A DNA stretch of 64,000 bases from Carnobacterium sp. 17-4 (GTDB lineage Bacteria > Bacillota > Bacilli > Lactobacillales > Carnobacteriaceae). Position 1 is the stretch's first letter. Every line of letters begins with the position of its first letter. The DNA lies in contig NC_015391.1 in the NCBI RefSeq assembly GCF_000195575.1, forward strand, positions 2,282,363 through 2,346,362, written 5' to 3'. Positions 8,686 through 20,911 of the stretch are shown piece after piece. The notes beneath the pieces were generated by a model, which searched no databases, was not told the DNA's origin, and was given only the letters and a program-made list of their open reading frames with translations. The translations under genes were made by a program, and so were the position numbers.

Positions 8686-9219
8686 ATGGCAAGAATTGCA
8701 ATTGATACGGATGAAGTCATCGCAGATTTTTATAGCAATGATTTAAAGGTATACAACGAGCTCTATGAAGCTGAGCTAACCATTAGCGATTTAAATGGAC
8801 AGTATGTCAGTGAGCTTTACCCAGAGACTGATAAGATTATGCGTTATATACGAAATACTAAAGGTTTCTTTAAAGATTTACCTGTAATTGAGAATGCTCA
8901 ACATGTGATAAGCGACTTAATGCAAGAGCATGAAATTTTCATTACTACTGCCGCTATGGACTTTCCAAATAGTTTTGATGATAAATTTTATTGGCTTCAA
9001 ACTCACTTCCCTTCTATCCAAAAAGAAAATATTGTTTTTTGTGGCAATAAAAGCATCATACATGCTGATTACTTAATTGATGATAATATCGGTCACTTTA
9101 ACAACTTTTCAGGAACGGGATTACTTTTTACAGCACACCACAATAAAAAGATAAACTTCCTCAATCGTGTTGAGAATTGGAAAGCTGTTAAAGATTTTTT
9201 CCAACAACTTTCTGAATAA
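8686..9219 (+). CDS. 5'(3')-deoxyribonucleotidase-like HAD hydrolase (NT5C family)
   Basis: HAD-superfamily phosphatase of the cytosolic/mitochondrial 5'(3')-deoxyribonucleotidase type. Motif I is ARIAIDTDEVIADFYS with the nucleophilic Asp7 and Asp9; the third motif is ADYLIDDNIGHF and the loop threonine lies in IFITTAAM. Length (177) fits the family. GGGGG precedes the ATG. It lies 41 bp after the GntR gene and before a terminator, so it may share the regulator's transcript; a metabolic link to sugar use is not evident. Confidence 0.8.
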   Translation: MARIAIDTDEVIADFYSNDLKVYNELYEAELTISDLNGQYVSELYPETDKIMRYIRNTKGFFKDLPVIENAQHVISDLMQEHEIFITTAAMDFPNSFDDKFYWLQTHFPSIQKENIVFCGNKSIIHADYLIDDNIGHFNNFSGTGLLFTAHHNKKINFLNRVENWKAVKDFFQQLSE

Positions 9220-9228
9220 TTTTTAAAC

Positions 9229-9260
9229 CTGTCTCAGTTTTTCCCTGTGGCAGTTTTTTT
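9229..9260 (+). terminator. Intrinsic terminator after the 5'-nucleotidase gene
   Basis: CTGTCTCAG pairs with CTGTGGCAG (one wobble, one mismatch, 7-nt loop) and is followed by seven T residues. It separates the regulator/nucleotidase genes from the gal operon. Confidence 0.7.
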
Positions 9261-9314
9261 ATTACATTTCAAAACGATAATTTTTATTCTTTTAATACTT
9301 TTACTAAATTTTAC

Positions 9315-9343
9315 TTGCGTTTATTTACTAAACTATTTAAACT
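9315..9343 (+). promoter_or_regulatory. Probable gal operon promoter
   Basis: TTGCGT (9315-9320), 17 bp, TAAACT (9338-9343), then an AGGGAGG ribosome site before galK. TTTACTAAA occurs at 9300-9308 and 9324-9332, the second inside the spacer; these may be GalR half-sites but the motif is short and AT-rich. Confidence 0.5.
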
Positions 9344-9379
9344 AAGGGTAACCAAACATTAATAGGGAGGAAATAAAAA

Positions 9380-10558
9380 ATGAATTTAACTAAACTGAAA
9401 AAAAGATTCAACGAACTTTTTGGACAAACAGATATGAAAGCGTTTTTCTCTCCAGGAAGAATTAACTTAATTGGAGAACACACTGATTACAACGGTGGCA
9501 ATGTTTTTCCTTGCGCAATTACTTTAGGAACATATGGTTTAGCCTCAAAAAGAGAAGATCAGATTATTAATTTTTATTCTGAAAACTTTTCTGAATTAGG
9601 AGTTATTTCGATTGATTTAGATAGCTTAGAATACAATCAAGCAGATAAATGGACAAATTATCCTAAAGGAATGATTAAATTCTTAAAAGAGTCAGGTTAT
9701 GCTATCAACCAAGGATTGGATATCCTTTATTACGGCAATATTCCAAACGGAGCTGGTCTTTCCTCTTCTGCTTCGATTGAATTACTGACAGGATTTATAG
9801 TACAAACGCTATTTGATTTAGACATTGATCGATTAGAGTTGATTAAAACTGGACAACGAGTGGAAAACGAGTTTATCGGGGTTAATTCAGGTATTATGGA
9901 TCAATTTGCAGTAGGTAAAGGTGAAAAAGATACAGCTATTTTACTAGATTGCAATACTTTAGAATACGAATTGATTCCAGTTGTGTTAGAAAAGCATTCA
10001 ATTGTTATCATGAACACTAAAAAAAGACGTGAGTTAGCTGATTCTAAATACAATGAACGACGCAGCGAATGCGATCAAGCATTAGCAGAATTGCAAAAAG
10101 TTCTTACTGTTTCTTCATTAGGTGCGTTGGATGAACAAACATTTGCTGAGCATCAATCTATTCTTTCAAATGAAACTATTCTAAAAAGAGCACGACATGC
10201 CGTAACTGAGAACCAGAGGACACTCAAAGCAGCCGTAGCTTTAAAGGCTGGAAATCTGGAAGAGTTTGGCCAATTAATGAATGAATCACATATTTCCTTG
10301 AGAGATGATTATGAAGTGACTGGACCAGAATTGGACGCAATAGTTCAAGCTGCTTGGGATCAACCAGGAATTTTAGGTGCACGAATGACGGGTGCAGGAT
10401 TTGGCGGATGTGCCATCGCAATCGTTGAAAATGATAAGATAGATGATTTTATTGACCAAGTTGGAAAACAATATTTAAGTCAAATTGGCTACCCTGGCGA
10501 GTTTTATATCGCTCAAATTAGTGATGGCCCTAAATTGCTTGAGGAGGAATCAGTATGA
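9380..10558 (+). CDS. galK: Galactokinase
   Basis: Phosphorylates alpha-D-galactose to galactose-1-phosphate, the entry step of the Leloir pathway. GHMP kinase with the galactokinase signature [12 protein letters not shown] (26-37), the ATP loop GAGLSSSAS (124-132), the catalytic Asp174 in [10 protein letters not shown], and the C-terminal [16 protein letters not shown]. At 392 residues it is full length. GGGAGG precedes the ATG. It opens galK-galE-galT-galM-galR and overlaps galE by 4 bp (ATGA). Confidence 0.97.
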   Translation: MNLTKLKKRFNELFGQTDMKAFFSPGRINLIGEHTDYNGGNVFPCAITLGTYGLASKREDQIINFYSENFSELGVISIDLDSLEYNQADKWTNYPKGMIKFLKESGYAINQGLDILYYGNIPNGAGLSSSASIELLTGFIVQTLFDLDIDRLELIKTGQRVENEFIGVNSGIMDQFAVGKGEKDTAILLDCNTLEYELIPVVLEKHSIVIMNTKKRRELADSKYNERRSECDQALAELQKVLTVSSLGALDEQTFAEHQSILSNETILKRARHAVTENQRTLKAAVALKAGNLEEFGQLMNESHISLRDDYEVTGPELDAIVQAAWDQPGILGARMTGAGFGGCAIAIVENDKIDDFIDQVGKQYLSQIGYPGEFYIAQISDGPKLLEEESV

Positions 10559-11553
10559 CCGTCTTAGTATTAGGAGGAGCTGGTTATATCGGTTCCCATG
10601 CTGTTGATCAATTAATTGAACAACAATATGAAGTAGCAGTAATCGACAATTTACAAACTGGACACCGAGATGCGATTCATAAAAAAGCCCGATTTTACCA
10701 AGGAGACATTCGTGACAAATCCTTTATGGAATCTGTTTTTGAAAAAGAATCGATTGAAGGAGTTATTCACTTTGCAGCGAATTCTTTAGTAGGAGAATCA
10801 ATGCAGCAACCTCTACAATACTTTAATAATAATGTTTATGGTACTCAAGTAACTTTAGAAACCATGCAGAAATTCGCTGTTAAATCAATTGTCTTCTCTT
10901 CTTCAGCTGCTACTTACGGTGAGCCAAAAGAAGTCCCAATTAAGGAAACTGCAGATACAAATCCTGAAAGTCCATATGGAGAAACGAAGTTGATGATGGA
11001 AAAGATATTGAAATGGTGTGACAAAGCTTACGATATGAAATTTGTAGCTTTACGGTACTTTAATGTAGCTGGAGCAAAATTAGATGGCAGCATTGGTGAA
11101 GATCATTCGCCTGAGTCACATTTGGTACCTCTTATTTTACAAACAGCTTTAGGTCAAAGAGAAGAATTAACTATTTTTGGAGACGATTATGCTACACCAG
11201 ACGGTACTTGTATCCGAGATTATGTTCATGTCGTCGATTTAGTAGAAGCGCATATTCTAGCATTGGAGTATTTAAAGTCAGAAAAACAAAGCAATATATT
11301 TAATTTAGGCAGCAGTACCGGTTTTTCGGTAAAAGAAATACTGAACACAGCACGTGAAGTTACTGAAAGAGAGATTCCTGCAATAGTAGCTGCACGTCGA
11401 GTTGGAGACCCTAGCACATTGATTGCTTCAAGTGAGAAAGCAAAAACTATTTTAGGCTGGAAGCCTCAATATACAGATATAAATGATATCATAGCATCAG
11501 CTTGGAATTGGCATACAAACTCTCCTCATGGCTATGCAGACATACACAATTAG
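10555..11553 (+). CDS. galE: UDP-glucose 4-epimerase
   Basis: Interconverts UDP-galactose and UDP-glucose with bound NAD. Extended SDR with GGAGYIG (7-13) for NAD, the Ser triad region FSSSAATYG (115-122) and the catalytic Tyr141/Lys145 in SPYGETK. The 332-residue length is standard. Its start overlaps the galK stop. It may also supply UDP-galactose for wall polymers. Confidence 0.97.
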   Translation: MTVLVLGGAGYIGSHAVDQLIEQQYEVAVIDNLQTGHRDAIHKKARFYQGDIRDKSFMESVFEKESIEGVIHFAANSLVGESMQQPLQYFNNNVYGTQVTLETMQKFAVKSIVFSSSAATYGEPKEVPIKETADTNPESPYGETKLMMEKILKWCDKAYDMKFVALRYFNVAGAKLDGSIGEDHSPESHLVPLILQTALGQREELTIFGDDYATPDGTCIRDYVHVVDLVEAHILALEYLKSEKQSNIFNLGSSTGFSVKEILNTAREVTEREIPAIVAARRVGDPSTLIASSEKAKTILGWKPQYTDINDIIASAWNWHTNSPHGYADIHN

Positions 11554-11568
11554 AAAGGATGAATGTAT

Positions 11569-13072
11569 ATGATCGATCAATCAATAACCGATTTCATTCA
11601 AATCGGTTATCAAAATCAAGAAATTCATCCGTTAGATGTTCTTCTTAAACAAAATCAATTGCTCTCCTTGCTTGGAAAACAAGCTTTAGATTCAGAAATA
11701 AAAGCTTCTACGCCATTGCCAAATCGTTTGGAAACAATGGACTCTTTAGTCGATTACGCTGTTCAAGAAAAAATAATTGGAAATAATGAAGCTGAAAGTG
11801 ATATTCTATCCGCAAAGATAATGAACCTTATTACTCCCCTACCTTCTGAAGTAAACCGAACATTTTGGGAGTTTTATCAAGGAAGTCCTGAAGCTGCTAC
11901 AACTTATTTTTACCATCTCAGTCAAGAAAATGATTACATTAAGACAAGGGCAATTGAGAAGAATATCAAATTTATCAAATCTACTGTTTTTGGTGATTTA
12001 GAGATTACGATCAATTTATCAAAACCAGAAAAGGATCCTAAGCAGATTGCTTTAGCTAAAACAGCTCCTGCCTCCTTTGGATACCCTACTTGTCTTTTAT
12101 GTATGGAAAATGAAGGTTACGAAGGACATCTAAACCATCCTGCCAGAAGTAACCATCGCATCATCCGTTTACCTTTAATTAATGAGAACTGGGGTCTACA
12201 GTATTCCCCTTACGCTTATTATGAAGAGCACTGTATTTTTTTATCACAAGAACATAAACCTATGAAGTTAGAAAAAGCTACTTTCACAAAACTTTTGAGT
12301 ATAGTTGAACAATTTCCAAATTACTTTGTGGGGTCCAATGCTGATTTGCCAATAGTAGGAGGTTCCATTCTATCTCATGACCATTACCAAGGTGGCCGAC
12401 ACACTTTTGCTATGGCAGAAGCACGTATAGACTTTCCTTTTGCATTAACAGATTATCCTTCTGTAGAAGCCGGGATTGTCAAATGGCCAATGTCCGTCAT
12501 CCGTCTAAGAAGTTCTGATCAAACTGAATTAGTTGAAGCAGCCACTCTTATTTTAGATCAATGGCGTTTATACTCAGATGAAGCAGCGGATATTTTAGCC
12601 CAAACAAATGGAGAACTCCATAATACGATTACGCCTATTGCAAGATATAAAGAAGGAAAATATGAATTAGATTTGGTGTTGCGCAATAATCGTACATCGC
12701 AACAGTATCCTGAAGGGATTTTTCATCCTCATCCTGATGTTCAGCATATTAAAAAAGAAAATATCGGGCTGATCGAAGTAATGGGCTTAGCTATCTTGCC
12801 ACCAAGACTGAAAAAAGAACTTGCTGAAGTTGAACATTTCTTATTAGATGAACCTCATCAATTAGATATCTCTCATCAAAAATGGGCAAATGAATTAAAA
12901 AGAACAAAAAAAATCACAAAAGAAACGGTTGGAAAAATCATCGAAGATGCTGTTGGATCTATTTTTCTGAGAGTATTAGAAGACGCCGGAGTGTATAAAC
13001 AGAATTCTGAAGGAAAAGCTGCTTTCAAACGATTTATAAATAGTTTTGCTCATTCAAAAGGAGGAGAAAAAA

Positions 13073-13089
<17 letters not shown>
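11569..13089 (+). CDS. galT: UDP-glucose-hexose-1-phosphate uridylyltransferase (class II GalT)
   Basis: Transfers UMP from UDP-glucose to galactose-1-phosphate. It belongs to the Firmicute class II family (about 500 residues), unlike the shorter E. coli type: LIPLPSEVNRTFWE-like region, PTCLLCMENEGYEGH, and the active-site stretch GGSILSHDHYQGGRH. An ATG at 11563 lies only 3 bp from AAAGGA; the ATG at 11569 has spacing 9, so I chose it (506 residues). It follows galE by 15 bp and its 3' end overlaps galM. Confidence 0.95.
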
Positions 13090-15159
<2,070 letters not shown>

Positions 15160-15160
15160 T

Positions 15161-15207
15161 TAAAAAAGGACATTCTTAGCGTTCAAAATTGAACCTTAAG
15201 AATGTTC
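15161..15207. terminator. Bidirectional terminator between galR and the CoA operon
   Basis: GGACATTCTTA pairs with TAAGAATGTTC around an inner GTTCA/TGAAC stem (15168-15206). The minus strand has a run of six T right after the stem, so it mainly ends the convergent CoA operon; on the plus strand the T-run is weaker. Confidence 0.8.
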
Positions 15208-15221
15208 TTTCTCTATTATAC

Positions 15222-16559
15222 TTAGCCTTCCATAAGAGACATCGTTTCTTCTCTTACATTCACTTCTTCCACAATGAAGTGTCTTTCAATTGCTCTTTGA
15301 CGCAATTCTTCACGGAAATTAGGATGTGCTACTTCAATCAAGGCTTCTGCTCTTTCTTGTACAGTTTTCCCAATTAATTCAGCTTTTCCATACTCCGTTA
15401 CAATTGTATCGATATCATTTTTAGAAGTTGATACAGCTGATCCTAAAGCTAATTCAGGTACAATTGTAGAGATAGTGTCATGTTTAGCAGTCGAATACAA
15501 ACAGATGATTCCACAACCATTTTTAGCTAGTCTAACTCCTTTAGTAAAGTCAGCTTGCCCACCTGTAGATGAATAATACGAACCTTTCACCGTTTCTGAA
15601 TTGCATTGTCCTAAAAAGTCAACTTCAACTGTCGAATTGATGGCTTTTAAATTATCAATTTTAGCAATTTCACGAATATCATTCGTCATATCACATGGCA
15701 ACATTAATATATCTCTGTTGTTATTCATAAATTCATATAATTGTTTTGAGCCAATCGCGAACGTAGAAACTGTTTTTGTTGGATAAGTAGTTTTATATTT
15801 ATTGTTGACTACGCCTTTTGCATAGAGTTCCACAATTTTATCTGGAAGCATTTCACTATGAACACCTAAATTGCGTTTATCCATCAAGTAATCCATTACA
15901 GCATTTGGCATTGAACCAAAACCAATTTGAACCGTATCTCCATCTTTCACCGTTTCAGCAATTATTTTGCCGATAGCCAAGTCTTTTTCGCTTAATTTAG
16001 GGCTAGGTAAAGTTGGCAATTCAAAATCGTGTTCAACTAATGCGGCGACTTCACTGATATGAATGGTGTTTTTGGCACCAAATGTACGTGGCATGTTCTT
16101 GTTGACTTCAAGAATGATGGTTTTTGCATCTTCAATCAATGAAGCAACATAGGAAGGACTTGTTCCTAAAGAGAAGTTACCGTCTTCATCCATTGACGAT
16201 ACTGTCGCCATGATTACTGGACGATCCGTACGTTTTTTTAGCAATGCCGGGATATCCGAAAAGTGATTTGGCAGTAAATCAATGTTACCTTGATTAAACC
16301 CTTTTCTGTCCATACCTGATAAAAATATTGATACTTGTTTTAGCTTAGATGGCGAGATATCCACTGTCGGAAAGCTTGGCAGCATACGGTATAAAGTATT
16401 TCCTTTTAACGTCCCATTGCTAGGTAACGCTTCCAATAATGCTGGAGGTTCACCTGGCATGATGGGGAAAATGATCCCATCACCTGGTTCGACCAATTGT
16501 ACCGCTTCTTGTGCTGTTGTTTTTTTCTTTTCATACATTTTCTCGTATAATTTTAACAT
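15222..16559 (-). CDS. Acetyl-CoA hydrolase/transferase family protein (Cat1/4-hydroxybutyrate CoA-transferase-like)
   Basis: Moves CoA between acyl groups, for example butyryl-CoA plus acetate to butyrate plus acetyl-CoA. QIGFGSMPNAVMDYL (211-225) is the CoA-binding stretch and NLGVHSEMLPD carries the probable catalytic Glu236; STGGQADFTKG is near the C-terminal oxyanion region. At 445 residues it is of normal length for the Cat1/4HbCT group. GGGGG precedes the ATG. It is the last gene of the operon thiolase-acd-hbd-crt-transferase, so it would release or activate the acid. Exact acyl specificity cannot be read from sequence. Confidence 0.85.
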   Translation of the reverse strand: MLKLYEKMYEKKKTTAQEAVQLVEPGDGIIFPIMPGEPPALLEALPSNGTLKGNTLYRMLPSFPTVDISPSKLKQVSIFLSGMDRKGFNQGNIDLLPNHFSDIPALLKKRTDRPVIMATVSSMDEDGNFSLGTSPSYVASLIEDAKTIILEVNKNMPRTFGAKNTIHISEVAALVEHDFELPTLPSPKLSEKDLAIGKIIAETVKDGDTVQIGFGSMPNAVMDYLMDKRNLGVHSEMLPDKIVELYAKGVVNNKYKTTYPTKTVSTFAIGSKQLYEFMNNNRDILMLPCDMTNDIREIAKIDNLKAINSTVEVDFLGQCNSETVKGSYYSSTGGQADFTKGVRLAKNGCGIICLYSTAKHDTISTIVPELALGSAVSTSKNDIDTIVTEYGKAELIGKTVQERAEALIEVAHPNFREELRQRAIERHFIVEEVNVREETMSLMEG

Positions 16560-16594
16560 GTCTAAAATCCCCCAATCAGATGAATGATTTTCTT

Positions 16595-17380
16595 TTATTT
16601 ATTTTCAAATTGTGCATTACGCTTTTCAACATAAGCAGTCATACCCTCTTTTTGATCTTCAGTAGCAAATAAAGCTCCAAAAACTTCAGATTCCAATGCT
16701 AATCCTTGCTGTATACTCATTTGCATGCCTTGATTGATTGTTTTTTTACTGCCTTCTACACCTAATGGCGAATTTTTGATTATTTTTTCAGCCATCGCTT
16801 TTGTTTCTTCTAGCAAGTCTTCAACTGCTACTACTTTATTCAGTAAACCAATTCGATAAGCTTCTTCGGCTGCGACATTTGCTCCTGTGTAAATCAATTC
16901 TTTAGCTTTCCCAGTTCCAACAAGGCGTGGCAAGCGTTGGGTTCCGCCAAATCCAGGGATGATTCCCAACCCTACTTCAGGTTGTCCAAATTTTGCATTT
17001 TCAGCGCCGATTCGAATGTCGCAAGCTAAAGCAAGTTCACATCCTCCGCCTAAAGCAAATCCATTAACGGCAGCGATAGTAGGCTGACGTAATTGTTCCA
17101 ATTTTGAAAAAACCGCATTCCCTAAGGAAGAAAAAATTGTTCCCTCAACTGCATTTTTTTCTTTCATTTCTTTGATATCCGCACCTGCTACAAACGCTTT
17201 AGTACCTGAACCGGTCACGATTAGCACGCGAATCGCACCATCTTTCTCCACTTCATCAAGTGCAACAGACACTTCTTCTAAGACTTCTTGACTTAATGCG
17301 TTTAACATTTTAGGTCGATTGATTTTTAAAGTGGCGATTCCTTCTGCTTTTTCTAAAGTAAGTGTATTATATTCTGTCAT
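16595..17380 (-). CDS. crt: Enoyl-CoA hydratase/crotonase
   Basis: Hydrates crotonyl-CoA to 3-hydroxybutyryl-CoA or the reverse. Oxyanion-hole regions AFVAGADIKEM and GFALGGGCELALACDIRI are intact, and the two catalytic glutamates are present at Glu115 and Glu135 (20 apart, as in rat crotonase), followed by the EVGLGIIPGFGGTQRLPRL signature. Length 261 is typical. GGAGAGG precedes the ATG. It lies 15 bp after hbd. Confidence 0.92.
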   Translation of the reverse strand: MTEYNTLTLEKAEGIATLKINRPKMLNALSQEVLEEVSVALDEVEKDGAIRVLIVTGSGTKAFVAGADIKEMKEKNAVEGTIFSSLGNAVFSKLEQLRQPTIAAVNGFALGGGCELALACDIRIGAENAKFGQPEVGLGIIPGFGGTQRLPRLVGTGKAKELIYTGANVAAEEAYRIGLLNKVVAVEDLLEETKAMAEKIIKNSPLGVEGSKKTINQGMQMSIQQGLALESEVFGALFATEDQKEGMTAYVEKRNAQFENK

Positions 17381-17395
17381 TTCGTTGTCCTCTCC

Positions 17396-18250
17396 TTATG
17401 AAGCATAATCATAAAACCCTTTACCGGTTTTTCTACCTAGCCAGCCAGCTTCTACATATTTTTTCAACAACGGACAAGGACGGTATTTGGAATCATTAAA
17501 TCCTGTGTACAAAACTTCCATAATAGCTAAACAAACATCCAATCCGATATAATCTGCTAAAGCAATTGGACCCATTGGGTGATTTGCACCTAGTTTCATT
17601 GCTTCGTCGATTTCTTCAAGTGTTGCTATGCCTTCATGCACCGTAAAAATAGCTTCATTGATCATTGGTATCAAAATACGATTAACGGCAAACCCTGGCG
17701 AATCTTTAATATCAATCGTAATTTTTCCGATTTTCTCGCTCAGCGCTTTAATAGTGGCTGTTGTTTCATCATCTGTTGCCAAACCTCGATTGATCTCTAC
17801 TAATTTCATAACAGGAACCGGATTAAAGAAGTGCAATCCAATAACTTTTTCAGGACGATTTGTCGCTGCAGCAATTTCTGTAATCGAAAGAGAAGACGTA
17901 TTGCTTGCTAAAATCGTTTCTTTATCTGTAATTTCATCTAGTTCTTTAAAAATAGACAATTTGATTTTTTTATTTTCTGTCGCTGCTTCAATGACTAATT
18001 GTGCTTCATTTGCATCTTGAATATCTGTTGAAAGTGTAAAATGAGCTAAAATACGTTCTTTTTCGGCTTCTGTTTTACGCCCTTTTTCAACTTCACGAGT
18101 TAATCCTTTTTCAATCTTAGTGAATCCTCGTTGCACAAATTCTTCTTTTATATCGTTCAAGATAACATCATATCCAGCTTGTGCCATAACTTGCGCAATA
18201 CCACTGCCCATTTGTCCTGATCCGATCACCATAACTTTTTTGATTTCCAT
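17396..18250 (-). CDS. hbd: 3-hydroxybutyryl-CoA dehydrogenase
   Basis: NAD(P)-dependent oxidation/reduction between acetoacetyl-CoA and 3-hydroxybutyryl-CoA. N-terminal Rossmann motif [17 protein letters not shown], the catalytic His in [16 protein letters not shown], and [19 protein letters not shown] with the catalytic-pair Asn; C-terminal [14 protein letters not shown] helix domain. There are two tandem ATGs; the second (18248-18250) is 7 bp from AGGAG and is preferred. Length 284 matches clostridial Hbd/PaaH. Confidence 0.93.
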   Translation of the reverse strand: MEIKKVMVIGSGQMGSGIAQVMAQAGYDVILNDIKEEFVQRGFTKIEKGLTREVEKGRKTEAEKERILAHFTLSTDIQDANEAQLVIEAATENKKIKLSIFKELDEITDKETILASNTSSLSITEIAAATNRPEKVIGLHFFNPVPVMKLVEINRGLATDDETTATIKALSEKIGKITIDIKDSPGFAVNRILIPMINEAIFTVHEGIATLEEIDEAMKLGANHPMGPIALADYIGLDVCLAIMEVLYTGFNDSKYRPCPLLKKYVEAGWLGRKTGKGFYDYAS

Positions 18251-18293
18251 CATCTCACTCCTCTAAATAAGTAACTAGTCCTTTTCCTTGTGA

Positions 18294-19415
18294 TCAGTTG
18301 ATCCATTTTTTTGCAATTGTATCTTTTTGTGTTTCTAAATTGCCACCATAAAAGGCTGTTAACTTAGCATCTCTGACGTAACGTTCGATATCGTTGTTCC
18401 GCATGTATCCGTAACCGCCAGTTACTTGAATGGCCATTTCAGTCATTTCGATACTAGTATTTGCAGCTTTCAATTTAACCATAGCGACCATTATTGAATC
18501 AAGTTGATCGTTTTTCGCTACTTGATCCAACAGTGCAGCCGCAGCTTGTAATTCTGTATACATTTCAGCGAGTTTAAATTGTGTGTTGCGTAGATCGATC
18601 AGTCGTTGCCCAAACTTACGATCTTGACTAACATAGTTTAACGCTCGTTCAAAAGATCCTTCAGCGATTCCTATTGCTTGAGCGGCAATGGACAGTCGCA
18701 TATGATCGCTGATAGATTGGCATTGCTCTTCTCCATTACAGCTACCACCCAATAAATTTTCTTTTGAAACACATATCTGATCAAATTCAAGTGAAGCCAC
18801 CGGAAGAGCACGTATGCCCATCTTTTCTTCTCTATTTCCTATAATAAGCCCACGCATTTCAGCTGTTATAATAAAGATACCGTATCCACTTGTTCCATCT
18901 TTAGCTATGGTCTTACTTCCTATTAAATAAGCGTTTGCTTTTCCTGCATTTGAAACAAATGCTTTAGCTCCACTTAGTTCCCAATGATTTTCTTTTTCAA
19001 CTGCAAGAGTTTCCATATTTTCAAGATCATTGCCCATCCCTAACTCATTTAGTCCAAATGCACCAAAGGTTTCTCCACTCAGCATAGCAGGCAGATGCAT
19101 CTGTTTTTGTCGTTCAGTGCCATACTGATAGATTGGCCAAAGGCTCATAGATGTTTGAGTCAGTAAAATACTAGCTGTTGACGCACAATCTCTTGATACG
19201 ATCCGAATGACTTCCAACAAATCTTTAAATGATCCCCCAAGTCCCCCATGCAATCGATCAAACGGCATCCTTAAAACGCCCATATCACTTAATTGATTTA
19301 GTTGTTCTTCAGGAAATGCTTCTGTTTTATCGTATTCAGAAGCATTTGGTCGTATGACTGTTTTAGAAAAATCAGCTACTCGACTAATCAAATGGTTCAT
19401 TGTTTCATTCATCAT
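18294..19415 (-). CDS. Acyl-CoA dehydrogenase with Gly in place of the usual catalytic Glu
   Basis: FAD-dependent acyl-CoA dehydrogenase fold with FGAFGLNELGMGND-type substrate loop, RKFGQRLIDLRNTQFKLAEM and the C-terminal RYVRDAKLTAFYGGNLETQ. In butyryl- and medium-chain enzymes the last motif reads YEGTNEIQ and its Glu is the base; here Gly357 sits there, as in long-chain and isovaleryl-type enzymes that use a Glu from an internal helix (GSFERALNYV is a candidate). A start 12 codons upstream lacks a ribosome site; AAAAGGAG at spacing 9 supports the ATG at 19413-19415 (373 residues). Second gene of the CoA operon. Confidence 0.85.
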   Translation of the reverse strand: MMNETMNHLISRVADFSKTVIRPNASEYDKTEAFPEEQLNQLSDMGVLRMPFDRLHGGLGGSFKDLLEVIRIVSRDCASTASILLTQTSMSLWPIYQYGTERQKQMHLPAMLSGETFGAFGLNELGMGNDLENMETLAVEKENHWELSGAKAFVSNAGKANAYLIGSKTIAKDGTSGYGIFIITAEMRGLIIGNREEKMGIRALPVASLEFDQICVSKENLLGGSCNGEEQCQSISDHMRLSIAAQAIGIAEGSFERALNYVSQDRKFGQRLIDLRNTQFKLAEMYTELQAAAALLDQVAKNDQLDSIMVAMVKLKAANTSIEMTEMAIQVTGGYGYMRNNDIERYVRDAKLTAFYGGNLETQKDTIAKKWIN

Positions 19416-19465
19416 GTTTGGATACTCCTTTTTAAATTTTCTACTAGCCATACATTTTTTATTTC

Positions 19466-20644
19466 TTAACGTTCAACGATTAGTGACATTCCTTGTCCTC
19501 CGCCAATACATAACGTTGCTAATCCACGTTTTGAATCGCGTTTTTCCATTTCGTGAAGTAAAGTGACTAAGATACGAGCACCGCTAGCTCCGACTGGATG
19601 TCCTAAAGCAATAGCACCACCATTGACGTTAACAATATCAGTGTTGAATTTTAAATCTGTTATGACACTTAATGCTTGTGCTGCAAAAGCTTCATTTGCT
19701 TCGATCAAATCTATATCTTCTACTGTTAAACCAGCTTTTTTCAATGCTTTTTGAGTAGCTGGAATTGGACCACATCCCATGATTTTTGGATCTACACCTG
19801 CACTTGCATATGACTTGATTGTAGCTAGAGGTTTCAATCCTAATTCATCTGCTTTTTCACGGCTCATAACGATCAAGACTGCTGCACCATCGTTCAATCC
19901 TGAGGCATTTCCTGCAGTTACTGAACCATCTTTTTTGAAAGCGGGTTTTAATTTCGCCATTGATTCATTTGTTGTACCAAAACGTGGGTGTTCATCTGTA
20001 TCGACTACTTTAGGTTCTCCTCTGCGTTGAGGTACTTCGATTGGAACGATTTCTTCTTTGAATCGGCCAGAGGTTACAGCCTTCTCAGCATTATTTTGAC
20101 TGCGAACCGCTAATTCGTCTTGTTGCTCACGAGTAAATTGATATTTTCCAACAATATTTTCAGCTGTTATGCCCATATGAATATCGGTAAAGGCATCCGT
20201 TAAACCATCCTTCAACATTGTATCAATCATTTGACCATTACCCATTCGTTTACCCCATCGTGCATCAGGCAATACGTATGGTGCTTGACTCATACTTTCG
20301 GTTCCACCAGCAATAACAATTTCATTGTCTCCTGAAAGAATTGATTGTGCTGCTAAAGCAACCGTTTTTAATCCCGATCCACATACTTTATTGATAGCAA
20401 AAGATGGAACATGTTTTGGGATCCCAGCTTTTATAGCTACTTGTCTAGCAACATTTTGACCTAAACCTGCACTTAAAACGTTTCCAAATATCATTTCATC
20501 AATTATTGCTGGATCTAATCCAATACTGTCAATTGCTCTTTTTACAACAGCAGCTCCTAGATCAACGGCTGATACATCTTTAAAAGCTCCTCCAAATGAT
20601 CCAACTGGTGTTCTTAATGCTGTTACGATTACTGCTTCTGTCAT
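19466..20644 (-). CDS. thlA: Acetyl-CoA C-acetyltransferase (thiolase)
   Basis: Condenses two acetyl-CoA to acetoacetyl-CoA, or cleaves it. The nucleophilic Cys88 ([13 protein letters not shown]), the His in [17 protein letters not shown] and the second Cys in [14 protein letters not shown] are all present; length 392 is standard for biosynthetic thiolases. A frame-compatible TTG at 20657 overlaps the GGAGGG ribosome site; the ATG at 20642-20644 is 7 bp from it and is the start. First gene of the CoA operon, with a 267-bp upstream region carrying a cre-like element. Confidence 0.95.
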   Translation of the reverse strand: MTEAVIVTALRTPVGSFGGAFKDVSAVDLGAAVVKRAIDSIGLDPAIIDEMIFGNVLSAGLGQNVARQVAIKAGIPKHVPSFAINKVCGSGLKTVALAAQSILSGDNEIVIAGGTESMSQAPYVLPDARWGKRMGNGQMIDTMLKDGLTDAFTDIHMGITAENIVGKYQFTREQQDELAVRSQNNAEKAVTSGRFKEEIVPIEVPQRRGEPKVVDTDEHPRFGTTNESMAKLKPAFKKDGSVTAGNASGLNDGAAVLIVMSREKADELGLKPLATIKSYASAGVDPKIMGCGPIPATQKALKKAGLTVEDIDLIEANEAFAAQALSVITDLKFNTDIVNVNGGAIALGHPVGASGARILVTLLHEMEKRDSKRGLATLCIGGGQGMSLIVER

Positions 20645-20696
20645 TAAAATTCCCTCCAAATAATTTCCATGTTTTTATTAAGTCTTCAAGTTCATA

Positions 20697-20709
20697 TGAA
20701 GCGTTTACA
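20697..20709. promoter_or_regulatory. cre-like element upstream of the thiolase gene
   Basis: TGAAGCGTTTACA reads TGTAAACGCTTCA on the minus strand, close to the CcpA consensus but one base short in one half. It lies 53 bp upstream of the thiolase start, in the 5' region of the CoA operon. Suggestive of catabolite control only. Confidence 0.4.
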
Positions 20710-20802
20710 TCATCATAATAAATGGATTGAGCCTAAACGTCTAACAAGTATATATTACAGATTCAATAAGTTTTGTTAATACCTTTGTGAAAGGGTGTTC
20801 AT

Positions 20803-20850
20803 AAAAAAACAAAAAAACGAAAGAACCGGATAAAAACATCGGGTCTTTCG
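20803..20850 (-). terminator. Terminator of the LysR gene
   Basis: Minus-strand stem CGAAAGACCCG...CCGGTTCTTTCG is followed by a run of seven T, G and seven more T. It sits 60 bp beyond the LysR stop and upstream of the CoA operon promoter, so the regulator is transcribed separately. Confidence 0.8.
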
Positions 20851-20911
20851 TATTTGAGTAAAGAAATTTTTTGCACAATTTCAAACTAATTTGCAATGTT
20901 TATTTCATGAA

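Noticed and set aside
17628-18020. Plus-strand ORF of 130 codons inside hbd
   Set aside because: Antisense shadow of a clearly conserved gene; no ribosome site and no family features.
18294-19415. Acyl-CoA dehydrogenase as a pseudogene because of the missing Glu
   Set aside because: The frame is intact with a good ribosome site and other motifs, and some family branches naturally lack Glu at that position.
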